The position numbers and the translations under genes are program-made. Under the pieces are notes generated by a model. It was not told the origin of the DNA. It ran no database searches and saw only the letters and a program-made list of their open reading frames with translations. From Gnetum montanum (Eukaryota > Streptophyta > Gnetopsida > Gnetales > Gnetaceae): a DNA stretch of 64,000 bases. Every line of letters starts with the position of its first letter. The first letter of the stretch is position 1. Below, in pieces: positions 23,371-33,565 of this stretch. The stretch is from contig MNCI01004170.1 of assembly GCA_015680685.1 (NCBI GenBank), positions 1,467,888-1,531,887 of the forward strand, read 5' to 3'.

Positions 23371-24653
23371 ATGCAAGTCAGTCTATTGATACCGCACTCC
23401 AAATCTAATGCTAAGCATCAATTCAAAATTATATATTGGGATGAAAAAGAATACATTCCATCCCCATATGACCAAGTCCCCCTCACCGACTTCTATGCAC
23501 AAATGCTCATAAAAGTTGATGAGTTTAGTGAGGGAATTAGTTTAGAGGATTGTCAAGGAGAGGAAGATGAGTTTGAGGCTAAACAAGAGCAAACCATCTT
23601 CACTGGAAGTCTTTTTCAAACTTGGGCTTCCCAAACAGCCACACCCAACTGCAAGTCTCTCACTTCATCGATGAGATAAGTCCCTAGACCCAACTCTCCT
23701 CCTATTCATCCTACCATGTTTAGGCCCCCACCCATCATTGCCACATGCCAAACACAACTCATGTTCCAATCCACCTCCTTATTCTCATTGATGTCCTTCA
23801 CCACACAACATAACTTCGTTCATCCAACCATGGTGATGTCTACCTTACCATTTCCCTTTGACTTACCAGTGGGACCCTCATTAGGGCACCAAGCAACACA
23901 AACCTCTCATACTCCTTTTGTTCCCTTTGTGCCTCAAGTTCCTACACAAACATCTTTCGCCTTGTTTAGCCTACCTATAGCCACCATAACTTAGCCTCTT
24001 CCTTTGATATTGCAGCCTATCATGAGGCCACAAGCCTATCAACCACAAGTCTCATAACTTCTTCCTTAATCATCAACACAAATACCATAGTCCATAGGGA
24101 TGCCCCAAGGCTTGGATCAAGCTTTCCAAATGATTCAAGACCTTAACGAAGAGCTATGAAAACTTCAAGTCAACACAACTTAGATGATCAAGGTTTTAGA
24201 TTTCTACCAAGATGATCCTATAAGCCCTACGATACCTCAAATAACCTTGCTTGTAGGCTTGCCTATTCCAAACTTTACCAAATACAATGGTGAAGGGGAT
24301 CCCAATGCACATCTAGTAACCTTTCAATTTGAGTGTCTATTCTTGCAAGCTTGGCCTCATACAATATTATGGACTTTTCCCATGTCTCTGAATGGTAAGG
24401 CTCTAGATTGGTACCGAACCTTGCCTAGAGGTTTCATCTCTTTCCTTGAGGACTTGATTAACCAATTTTTCAACTACTTCATATACAACTTGAAGCCAAA
24501 TGCCACATTGGACCAATTGATGAAAGTGAGGCAAGGGCCACTTGAACCAATCAAAAGGTTCATTCAAAGGTGGAACTCAACATTTAACAAGATCCCAAAG
24601 CCTATTGCTAAAACTTATCTCTTAACCATTTACAAGGCAACAATAAATGACTT
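23371..24653 (+). pseudogene. gag: Gag remnant of element A, first part
   Basis: Would form the capsid. The first segment (23371-23679) reads QFKIIYWDEKEYIPSPYDQ; a proline-rich spacer follows to about 24180. At 24184-24653 lies a recognisable retrotransposon Gag domain: FTKYNGEGDPNAHLVTFQ, SLNGKALDWYRTLP, FISFLEDLINQFFNYF, LMKVRQGPLEPIKRFIQRW. It is cut at the GACTT target of element D and resumes after 32540. In-frame stops near 23680, 23992 and 24060 break the N-terminal part, but the Gag domain itself is open. Confidence 0.85.
24649..24653. other. Target-site duplication of element D (left)
   Basis: GACTT, repeated exactly at 32536-32540 next to the other LTR end. Confidence 0.9.
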
Positions 24654-25103
24654 TGATGAGTGGCGAGGTACCCCTACACTCAACCATATGAAACGAGCGT
24701 AGCATGCGCGATCCGGTCGAACTCCGCAGACTAAGTGCCTACACACCCCATGGAACACTTAGGGTTAATTATTCGTTGTCTTCCAAGACTTACTTGTAAT
24801 TGTCATGGTGTATGGTTAAGTAAGTCTGAGGTATATGATTTTTATGATTTTTATGTTTTATGTCTTCTATGCTAACAAGGTGAAGGGTTGAGAAACTAAC
24901 TAACTCTAACTAATGAACTAAGTCTAAATTACCTAGTGTCAGCATCCGTTCCCACTTACCATACATACCCTGAACCGATGCAACCGTGGCTACCAAATGC
25001 TAATCGTTGCTGGGATCACCACACGTAACGCATGTGCTCGAAGTGGTAGTACTGAGGCACTTAACTAGGAGGAAAGGTTTGAGGAAGCTAATCTAGCCTA
25101 AGT

Positions 25104-25430
25104 GCGATGAGCAGCCGATTCCTTGATTATCCGTACACATCCTGGTGCATGACTACCATTGGGATTACCAAGCGCAGATCCTAGATACGCCATTAGGTTA
25201 CCAAGTAGTCACATTGAGATGCTCGTAATCAAGTCGTACTTATTCCACATTTCTAGCCTAAGTGCGATGAGTAGCCAATTCCTTGATTATCCGTACACAT
25301 CCTTAGATGCTCGTAATCAAGTCGTACTCATTCCGCGTTGCGATGAGCAGCCGATTCCTTGATTATCCGTACACATCCTTAGATGCTTGTAATCAAGGTC
25401 GTACTCATTCTGCATTACTAAGGGAGAAAG
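25104..25430 (-). repeat. Direct repeats in the U5 part of the element D LTR
   Basis: GCGATGAG.AGCC.ATTCC TTGATTATCCGTACACATCCT recurs at 25104, 25264 and 25340, each with an AGATGCT.GTAATCAAG..CGTACT segment after it. The same organisation occurs at 31878-32190 and in inverted form near 55500-55660. Confidence 0.85.
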
Positions 25431-25665
25431 CAATAAATAACAATAAATAAAATCCTATTCCATGCACTGCAAGGTTTATCTAGGAATTTCGTCTTTATTG
25501 CCGTAGACAACTTGTGTTCAGGTACAATGTTGCTCAAATAAAGATCCGTTCACTTTAGGACTCCTACTACGAGCACATGGAAAATATTCTATCTTTGGAG
25601 TGATCAATCTGCCATAGTTTTCCTACTTCTAGCCTAGGATGAGAAAATAAGGAAGAGCCGCCTCT

Positions 25666-25790
25666 TATTTATAGATATGATGGCACACCGCAATATCGTG
25701 TACGTAATATTGCAGGGGACAACGCGATATCGCGTACGCGATATGGCATGGGATGTGATATCATGATGGCCGCGATATCGCGTCTCATCA
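25666..25790 (-). promoter_or_regulatory. Core promoter of element D LTR: TATA box and palindrome cluster
   Basis: TATAAATA at 25666-25673 on the minus strand. Upstream are palindromic modules: CGCGATATCGCG next to the LTR end, a central GCGATATCGCG paired with CGATAT about GTAC, and a decayed pair in GCAATATTACGTACACGATA whose differences from the intact form are all CpG-type transitions. No other known box is evident. Confidence 0.75.
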
Positions 25791-25802
25791 TACCCCCATG
25801 AC
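25791..25802 (-). other. Polypurine tract of element D
   Basis: The minus strand reads ...CATGGGGGTA immediately before the 3' LTR. A G-rich purine stretch at this place primes plus-strand synthesis in LTR elements. A second copy of the 14-base context lies at 26350-26363. Confidence 0.6.
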
Positions 25803-27540
25803 TAAATGAAAACTCATCCTCGAGTTCCTTACAAAATATTGGGAAGGTATGAGATTATTGAGGTGAATGGAACTAATGGGATGACATGTGAATGGATCAT
25901 CATTACAAGACTCAACAACTGGTGTTCATGACAACAAGGGTGAACACTTTATTACATTGACATCAGGCCTTAGTTGGCAACTGAGAAAGAGAGAGAGAAA
26001 GAAGTGTTGTTGTTGCCAACGCCAAGATTGCGCCTTTCGTTGTCCATCTATAAGCACACCATCGATCTTGCTCCTTGCATAGCTACTTCCAGCACGGTTC
26101 CATTTCAAGTGTTTGCTCCAGATCCAATCCATTGTTGTATGATCACCATCTGTACACACAACACAATCATATATTAGCAAGGGTAAATGAATCATCATGT
26201 AATTAATACCTTGCTTCGGTGTAGGTCCATTGGCTAGGTTGTGGTATGGCTAATTGCGGATCTGGGGATGTATTAATGATGACTACCGAAGGTGTAGGGG
26301 TTAGGAAAAAATTGAAAAAGTCGGGGCTAGGAGAAAAATGAAAAAAATCAGGCCTCGTACCCCCATGACTAATTGCGAATCTTCAGTAGCATTAGAATGG
26401 AAAAAGAAAAGGAGTAAGAAAGATAGATAGAAAGGGACAACTATGGCATCGATGAAATGGATGTCAAGATGGAAATGAACAAAAGAAAATTAATTGCACA
26501 AATGTTAGGGGAAATAATTTAACTTGTGCACCAAAGAGGAATGTCAGTGGGTCCTCCCCAAAGCAGGCGCATGCCCGTAATGCCCTGACAGACCCACATT
26601 CAAAGAGTCTGTAGGCTCTAGGAATGTCATTTGGAACAAGAGTTAAAGTCTTAAGCGCAAGAATTTACCTAAAAGAAAACAATGTATCAACCAAAATATA
26701 TACACTAATGATACAACTGGCAATGAGGTGAACAATGGAGAGAAGGGTGGAGAGAAGAGAATGGAATGGAGTCCCAAGAACAAGGTGGTGTACAGCCCCT
26801 TGTGTGTTTCATGATTAATGTAACTTGGAAAATCTCATTCCAACTCCAGCCTCAAACCAACCACATCTAGTGACTTTTCATCAATGCATTCGGCCAAACC
26901 ATCCTCTTGAAGTAACAAGAATGCACCTCCAAAGAGCCACCACCATTTCAATGAAACATAGGAGAGAATGGGAAGCGAGAAGGGCCTTAGTTAGAGGGAA
27001 TACTTTTGGTTCCATAACCAGTGCTTGTAGCCCAAGAGATTATTTCATCTAAGGGGTGTGCTTTAAATTCTCACTTTTTCTTTTCTTTTCTCCTTTTTTT
27101 TTGTTTTGTTTTGTGTTTTTATGCATGAGAACCACACCATGCAAAGACTTGTTATTTTTATTGTCGCAGCTTTCGATAATTGAGTAACATTGGAACGACA
27201 AGAAAACTCAAGAAGAAAACATCCAAGCACCCAAGAGAATGGCCAACACAAATGCATCAAGTTCCCTTGAAGTCACACCCTTTTCAAACCTTGAGTCCTT
27301 CCTTAGTTTGAGAAGTGCCCAGTCACCGATTCGTTAAAATTCTTATTAGAAAGAGACTGTACATTTCCAAGCCAAGAGAGACCATAGACTTTGGTGGACG
27401 GATGGATGAAGTGAACACATTACCTGCCATATCAAAAGAACATACCTTAGTATCAACATCATGACTTAAAGGTAAAAACCAAACATTAGCAATCAATGAA
27501 AAACAGTTCATACCATTGGGAAGAACACTTATTGGGTGAC
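25803..27540 (-). other. 3' non-coding region of element D
   Basis: About 1.7 kb with no protein motif I can support in either strand. Open frames of 60-90 codons are short and without recognisable features. It contains G-rich tracts near 26300-26345, a repeated TACCCCCATGACTA, and a pyrimidine run near 27075-27110. It lies between the tandem arrays and the 3' LTR. Confidence 0.5.
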
Positions 27541-27556
27541 GAACTTACACGATGGA

Positions 27557-27557
<1 letters not shown>

Positions 27558-27590
<33 letters not shown>
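27558..27590 (+). repeat. (CA)n microsatellite
   Basis: Uninterrupted CA dinucleotides, directly upstream of the GTAAAAC array. Confidence 0.95.
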
Positions 27591-27592
<2 letters not shown>

Positions 27593-27609
27593 GAAAAGTA
27601 CAATGATGT

Positions 27610-27798
27610 TGTAAAACAAAAACAAGAAAAGTTAAAAGAAGTTGTAAAACAAAAACGTGTAAGACAAAAATATGTAAAACAAAAACGTGTAAAACAAAAA
27701 CGTTGTAAAACAAATACTTGTAAAACAAAAATGTTGTAAAACAAAAACGTTGTAAAACAAAAACGTGTAAAACAAAAACGTTGTAAAACAAAAACTTA
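27610..27798 (-). repeat. GTAAAAC tandem array in the 3' region of element D
   Basis: About eleven units, alternating between GTGTAAAACAAAAAC and GTTGTAAAACAAAAAC. It is the clean counterpart of 120-290 in copy 1. Tandem repeats between pol and the 3' LTR are a known, fast-changing feature of Tat-lineage elements. Its long open frames (Phe/Val/Leu-rich) are artefacts of the repeat. Confidence 0.9.
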
Positions 27799-28103
27799 AA
27801 AGAACTGAGGGCCCCATATGGTTAGCATAGGTGGCCATCTCCCCTATGACTGAATTATAAGGGAGAGATCCGAAATAATGAACATCTATTGGAATTTTGT
27901 AGAAGTGCCCAACTTCTCCCAATTGATGATTTTAGGTTGAGGGGTGGGAGTTGGCGACGCTCATATTCCAACATGTCTATGCCTTCGTTATTAGCATGGT
28001 TTGTCTCCTCATTTTGTTCTATGCATATTTGTTTTCTCTTTCAAGTAGCTGTCAACCACAGGGTGTCTACTACTTGTTGTGTGGTTGCTACATACAGGTA
28101 TCT

Positions 28104-28649
28104 TTATTTCAAAACTTCAAGGGCACACCTATTACATGGAGGCATTTCCTCCATGTCATCACTCGATGAATCACTGTATGTGATGCATGGAACTTTCCTC
28201 TTCTCGATCTTTCCATCAATGTTTATCTTAGATATCTCCAAGGAAAGATCGCGGATCCTAAGGCATGCGTCTACTGTACTCAGCCATGCCCTTCCCATTA
28301 TAATTGGGAAGTCCCCTTCATTGTTATTAACTTCAATCACTAGAAAATTAGTTGGGTAGAACCAACCACACACAGTGGTAACAATGTCCTCCACCAATCC
28401 CAAGGGAATGGTGATGGACTAGTCTGCCAGATCTAGTTGGATGTTGCTCTTCTTAAGTTGGGGCAGGTTCCAGGCTTGATACATCTCTTGTGAAATTAGG
28501 TTGACTCCGGAACCTGAGTCAAGAAGAGCCTTATGTGATGCATTCCCAATGATTTGTAGATAGATTAAGGGACTCCCAAGGTCAATTAGTTTCCTGGGAA
28601 GGTGGCCTACCTTGATCCAGTTGGTTACGGTATGCGTTAACATAACCAT
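28104..28649 (-). pseudogene. pol: Retropepsin of element D, nearly intact
   Basis: Aspartic protease for polyprotein processing. The minus strand from 28649 reads SHKALLDSGSGVNLIS (active-site Asp-Ser-Gly intact), then EMYQAWNLPQLKKSNIQLDL, a single TAG near 28420, GLVEDIVTTVCGWFYPTNF and DFPIIMGRAWLSTVDACLRI near 28265-28310. The TAG follows an Ala-Asp pair and could be a C-to-T change in a Gln codon. An acidic tail (SDSSSDDMEEMPP) follows, and then the deletion junction. Of all proteases in the window this is the best preserved. Confidence 0.85.
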
Positions 28650-29141
28650 ATGCGTTAAGCTCTGTTGGACTGAAGGGTGCTCCGAAGTGTTAGATTGTGG
28701 AGGAGTGTACCTAGACTCAACCGCTTATTGTTGCAAGAGTTTATCTAGGCTTTTGGTTTTGAAGAAAGCTCTTCTCTTTTTACAGTTGTCAGAACCAACA
28801 ACAGGTTGAATATTTACAGCTCTCGTAGCATTACGTTGCTGAGGCTGAGTAGGGAGTTTCCCTTGCATTGTTGGAGCAGGAGATGTTATGGGAACTATAG
28901 GTGGAAGAGGTGCGGATGGATTTGGAGGATGGTGTATATGCAGGATGTCTCCCGGAGGAGAAGGAGTCCTCCTAAAGTACTCCCGAACTTGGTAGTGATG
29001 TTGGGGAGTCGTGTGACTCATAGAGTCACTTGGAGAAACCGGCTGCTGCACATTATATCCATATGGGTCTGGCTGCTGGTAAGGGTACTATTGTGTTGGT
29101 AGTGGCATCCCCCATGACTGTGGGTATTGCCACTGCTGATG
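28650..29141 (-). pseudogene. gag: Proline-rich Gag-PR linker of element D
   Basis: Continues the gag frame after a stop near 29142. The minus strand reads MQQPVSPSDSMSHTTPQHHY and, further on, HHPPNPSAPLPPIVPITSPA, ending at KSLDKLLQQ. Copy 1 has the same proline-rich segment near 4180-4360. Probably a flexible spacer between nucleocapsid and protease. Confidence 0.7.
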
Positions 29142-31156
29142 CTATCCGATAGATTGTGGTGGATTTCCACTTGGATAGTACATTAGTGGTTGGTGGAATT
29201 GCCTTGGGTTACCTTGAGGATAAGGTAACCTTCGGGGTGTTTGCCATTGGTTGAGTCTTGGATTAAGTGCATACACCCCAGACTCTTGTAAATGTGAGAT
29301 GATTAGACAACATCCCTTGGGATGATCATAATGGCAGATCTCACATCCACCATCATCGTCTATGTCTGAATCCACAACTTCATTGGAGATAGTAATTTTC
29401 CCCTTACAATTGTTATGTGCAGGGCCTGAATTTCTCCACTTTGTCTTATCTTTGTCACTACTTTGTTCCGCCTTAGAATCTTCTACAATTTTCAAGATAG
29501 TTTCAAGTCTAGAGTCTAAGGAATCCCACAATTGATCCATATTAGCTGATACTTTTGTTGTTAATTTTTGAATCGACAAGGTTTTTCTATTCACCAACTC
29601 TTTGAGTGGTAACTCATCTTCCTCATCACAAAATTTCACTTCCTTCTTCCAAAGGGAGGGATCATGGTTGTATTCTTCCACACTTTCCCTCTTGCATAGC
29701 TCACCTTCTTCTTTTGCTACTTGTTCCAACAAGCGATGTACTTCATGGGCTCTAAGTTGTGAGAGTCTCGCTTGGGCATAAGTCCCAAGGGTTCTTTTAG
29801 TTTCATGCCTTAGCCCATCCACGATGTGGCAAAGTTGATCCCGCTGAGCGTATCCATGGCCCGAGCAACGATGTAACAATGTGTAGTAGTGGGCCATGGC
29901 AGCATCCAAGGGCTCGTGATTACCTTGCTTCCATCCTTGGATCTGCTTATGCAAATTAGACACTCTGGAGTACGTTTCATACTTATCATTGAAGAGTTCT
30001 AGCATCGTACTCCACCTCCTGATGGTTTTCGATTCTAAGGACCAGTACCAATGCTCTACTTCATTAATGAGTATCCTTAGAAACAACCTAAGTTTTTGCC
30101 ACTCATTTTCTATATTTTGCAAGGCGTAGGCATTGTGGAATGCCTGTAAATGATGTTGCATATCAGCATTGTATCCCCCCTCAGAGCGTGGGATGTTATT
30201 CATGTCTAAGCGTTTGATCCGACTATGTTTTAAATGCCTTGTTGGTATCCTAACTGCCTCCGTTATATCAAGCATACTTCGGGTTGCAAGTAGGGGTTCG
30301 TCATGATCATCTCTTTCATGACGCCTATGATGTCTTCGTTGTTCCCTACTTTCCCTTCGTTCATGCCCTTGTCCTCTCTCTCTCGACTCTCTCGTCGAGG
30401 TCTCTTATTTTTCTTACCTTTATCCTCTCCGTTATGCTCATGCTGGTTGTGCCCAGATGTGGAAGGACAGGGTGAGTGATGAGATGAAAGAGAAGAGGAA
30501 GGAGAACCATCACCATGATGATGCTTCCTACCTTCTCTTTGGCTGCTACGGCCCCGATCGTGGTGACGATATAAGTGCTTGTCCTTATCATGAGTTGTTG
30601 TTCCCTCTATGAACAGTTGGTGTTCACGGGGATTAGAACTAGTGTTATGTATCGTTGAGCGTAGGTTCTGATACCCAACCTCCTCACCATCGTTAGGAGG
30701 GGGAATATCATTTGCTAAAGAACCCGTTATAAGGGGTTCCCCATATCTTATTTCGCTAAGGACGTGCGGGCCTTTGCCCTTCAACAGGGTATTTTGGCTC
30801 TCCTGTCTTGAGTTCCTCATATGTTGTAAAGATGTGGAATGGTAATCCCTCATGTCAAAATTTTCTGCAACGTATTTAGCATATAGTTCTGTCATGCCAA
30901 TCTGTGCCAAAGCACAGAGAAGCATGTTTGGGATTGCCGGATCCGGAGGTAACACAATGTTACCTTGCAAATCTCTCCAGCACATCTGCTCATCTTGATG
31001 GAAGATAAAAGTAAAATTGGAAATATACTCATCGGGATGAGTATATGTCAACTTATATTGTTGAGGCACTGACAGATTTAGGTTATGTGTTTTTGATTGC
31101 CAACTGTTCTTTGTATTGTCCCTAGGTGATGAGTTGCTCTTGTTAGAAGAAGACAT
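29142..31156 (-). pseudogene. gag: Gag of element D, one frameshift
   Basis: Start ATG at 31156 (MSSSNKSNSSPRDN). N-terminal block to about 30830 (VPQQYKLTYTHPDEYISNF), then a charged Ser/His/Arg-rich spacer. At the (GA)n run 30374-30384 the frame shifts and the protein continues in the frame that reads ERDDHDEP LLATRSMLDITEAV. The capsid block lies at about 30170-29700 (HLQAFHNAYALQNIENEW, SRVSNLHKQIQGWKQGNHE, CSGHGYAQRDQLCHIVDGLR), followed by a Glu-rich part and a shortened zinc knuckle at 29310-29345 (CEICHYDHPKGC). Both halves are otherwise open, so this is the least damaged coding region of the window. Confidence 0.85.
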
Positions 31157-31213
31157 TTTTATCGGTGTGCTATTTCACCATTATATAAATTCTTGTTTAA
31201 TTAATTAACCTGA

Positions 31214-31233
31214 AGGTTCTTTTAGGCTCCCAA
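31214..31233 (-). other. Putative primer-binding site of element D
   Basis: The minus strand next to the LTR end reads TTGGGAGCCTAAAAGAACCT. It starts TTGG as expected, but matches the tRNA-Asp complement only poorly, so the primer is uncertain. Confidence 0.4.
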
Positions 31234-32535
31234 TGATGTGAGTGATATCCTTTATGTTCTATTTAGCGCACAAACNNNNNNNNNNNNNNNNNNNNNNNNN
31301 NNNNNNNNNNNNNNNNNNNNNNNNNNNNNNNNNNNNNNNNNNNNNNNNNNNNNNNNNNNNNNNNNNNNNNNNNNNNNNNNNNNNNNNNNNNNNNNNNNNN
31401 NNNNNNNNNNNNNNNNNNNNNNNNNNNNNNNNNNNNNNNNNNNNNNNNNNNNNNNNNNNNNNNNNNNNNNNNNNNNNNNNNNNNNNNNNNNNNNNNNNNN
31501 NNNNNNNNNNNNNNNNNNNNNNNNNNNNNNNNNNNNNNNNNNNNNNNNNNNNNNNNNNNNNNNNNNNNNNNNNNNNNNNNNNNNNNNNNNNNNNNNNNNN
31601 NNNNNNNNNNNNNNNNNNNNNNNNNNNNNNNNNNNNNNNNNNNNNNNNNNNNNNNNNNNNNNNNNNNNNNNNNNNNNNNNNNNNNNNNNNNNNNNNNNNN
31701 NNNNNNNNNNNNNNNNNNNNNNNNNNNNNNNNNNNNNNNNNNNNNNNNNNNNNNNNNNNNNNNNNNNNNNNNNNNNNNNNNNNNNNNNNNNNNNNNNNNN
31801 NNNNNNNNNNNNNNNNNNAGTGATCGTATTGAGGCACTTAACTAGGAGGAAAGGGTTGAGAAAGCTAATCTAGCCTAAGTGCGATGAGCAGCCGATTCCT
31901 TGATTATCCGTACACATCCTAGTGCATGACTACCACTGGGATTACCAAGTGCAGATCCTAGATACGCCATTGGGTTACCAAGTAGTCACACTGAGATGCT
32001 CGTAATCAAGTCGTACTCATTCCATGTTTCTAGCCTAAGTGTGATGAGTAGCCGATTCCTTGATTATTCGTACACATCCTTAGATGCTCGTAAACAAGTC
32101 GTACTCATTCCGCATTGCGATGAGCAGCCGATTCCTTGATTATCCGTACACATCCTTAGATGCTTGTAATCAAGTCGTACTCATTTCGTATTACTAAGGG
32201 AGAAAGCAATAAATAATAATAAATAGAATCCTATTCCATGCACTCTAAGGTTTATCCAGGAAGTTCTTCTTTATTGTTGTACACAACTTGTGTTCAGGTA
32301 CAATGTTGCTTGAATAAAGATCTGTTCACTTTAGAACTCCTATTGCGGGCACATGGAAAATATTCTATCTATGGAGTGATCAATCTGCCAGAGTTTCCCT
32401 ACTTCTAGCCTAGGATGAGGAAACAAGGGAGAGCTTCCTATTATTTATAGATATGACGGTGCACTGCGATATCACGTATGCAATATTACAAGGGACGATG
32501 CGATATCGCGGCCCATGTGATATCACGTCTCATCA
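31234..32535 (-). mobile_element. 5' LTR of element D (contains assembly gap)
   Basis: Starts TGATG at 31234, runs into N at 31276, resumes at 31819 and follows the left LTR closely to CTCATCA at 32535. TATAAATA on the minus strand is at 32442-32449; U3 is 86 bases here against 117 in the partner. With the N run included the LTR is 1302 bases against 1137, so the gap size is probably overestimated or hides an insertion. Confidence 0.85.
31276..31818. other. Assembly gap (543 N)
   Basis: Run of N inside the 5' LTR of element D. Any open frame across it is meaningless. Confidence 1.
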
Positions 32536-32540
32536 GACTT
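32536..32540. other. Target-site duplication of element D (right)
   Basis: GACTT, identical to 24649-24653. Confidence 0.9.
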
Positions 32541-33510
32541 TATCACTGCCTAGAGCCTTGGTCACTAAGCCAAGCCTTCTCACAAACCAAGAACATTGAG
32601 GAGGTAGCTGAGGCAAGCAACGACCCAACCTATGTGGCCTACAAAAACCAACATGCAAGAAGGAATAGGGATAAGACCAAGCAAGAACATATAATTATGG
32701 TTGTAGTGACAAAAGAGACAAAACAAGGAGAGAGGAGGGGATCACCACCATGCAACACATCCCTTGACTCATTACAACCATCCACTTCCTATGTCCCAAA
32801 TCAACCAAGACCAAACTTTGGGTAGAAGGATAGGTCTAAGTATGCAAAGTTGCCTTTAAAGCCCTATAAGCTCTTAAAACAGTTGCTTAAAGACAACCAT
32901 ATATAACATAAGCAACTATATGAAGAGGCTCGTAAGAGGTACTATCATCTTTGTGACATGGCTAGAGATCCAACAATAGATCCTAAAGATGATCCTAAGC
33001 TCCTAAGGTACTTCAAGTTGGATAGGTATTGCCATTATCATCAAATGGCTAGTCATGACATCGATTTTTTCCTAGCATTAAATGATGATCTCTAGAAGAT
33101 GATAAACCACAAAGAATTGGCAGTGATAAGCCTAACTCTCCAAGAGCCAATAACAACTCCTACACTATAGCCTCATTCACAGAAGCCAAATGGTTTAATC
33201 CTCCTAGAGAACCATTTGTCATGAGAGTACCATCACGATCCAAAAACACAAAGCTAAAAAAGCCCTTCATCATACGAGTATCACCTCCTCCAGCCCCTAA
33301 GAAGTATTTCATCATAAGGGTTCCCCCTTCAATGGCTTTATCATCACAATGCAATCAACAAGGTGCTAATCCTCTGAAACCCAAGGAACCATTTGTTATC
33401 CAAGTTCCTCCACCTTCAACAAGTAAGATCATAATGACCCGTGACCAAAGCCCACCTATATTGTCCCACAACTCAGAGGTTAGCAAGAAACCCTTATCTC
33501 AACGAGGATG
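32541..33510 (+). pseudogene. gag: Gag remnant of element A, second part
   Basis: Continuation after element D. In the frame entering from the target duplication the sequence reads LEPWSLSQAFSQTKNIEEVA and ends near 32825; the frame differs from that of the first part, so a small indel lies near the junction. A basic segment with a Cys/His-containing stretch follows at about 32930-33080 (YYHLCDMA, DRYCHYHQMASHDI), like a degenerate nucleocapsid. At 33221-33511 is a repeated proline-rich linker in which KPFIIRV/KYFIIRV/EPFVIQV recur three times. Confidence 0.7.
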
Positions 33511-33565
33511 AAAACAACCTATCGCCAAACCATCAACAAGGTCCATTGAAGATAACCAATGACAA

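Larger units (their letters stand above)
24654..25790 (-). mobile_element. 3' LTR of element D
   Basis: It runs from TGATGAG to CTCATCA, 1137 bases. On the minus strand: a 117-base U3 made of GATATC-type palindromes (25674-25790), TATAAATA at 25666-25673, an R region with GGCAGATTGATCACTCC, AATAAA near 25498, then a U5 with repeats of GCGATGAGCAGCCGATTCC (25104, 25264 and 25340). Confidence 0.9.
24654..32535 (-). mobile_element. Element D: internally deleted Athila/Tat-like element with GATATC-rich LTRs
   Basis: Both ends start with the inverted heptamer TGATGAG...CTCATCA and are flanked by GACTT duplications. The order on the minus strand is 5' LTR (with N gap), primer-binding site, gag, protease, GTAAAAC array, 3' non-coding region, purine tract, 3' LTR. 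By comparison with copy 1, everything from just downstream of the protease to beyond integrase is absent: the join falls near 27890, where copy 1 positions of about 385 and about 3420 meet. It is therefore non-autonomous. LTRs are close but not identical, with many C/T and G/A differences. Confidence 0.9.

Noticed and set aside
25104-25430. CRISPR-like array
   Set aside because: The repeats are long, only three in number and unevenly spaced, and lie within an LTR; there are no cas genes and the context is eukaryotic.
26825-27052. A host-gene exon in the element D 3' region
   Set aside because: Short frames on both strands without recognisable domains or splice sites; no support beyond length.
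27536-27739. Lys/Gln-rich plus-strand frame
   Set aside because: It arises from the same GTAAAACAAAAAC units; no conserved feature.
27486-27922. Overlapping open frames rich in Phe, Val, Leu and Tyr
   Set aside because: They are the translation of the GTAAAAC and CA arrays in several frames; the repeat explains them and no start or domain supports a gene.
31238-31873. Long open frames on both strands
   Set aside because: They cross the run of N and have no real sequence in the middle.
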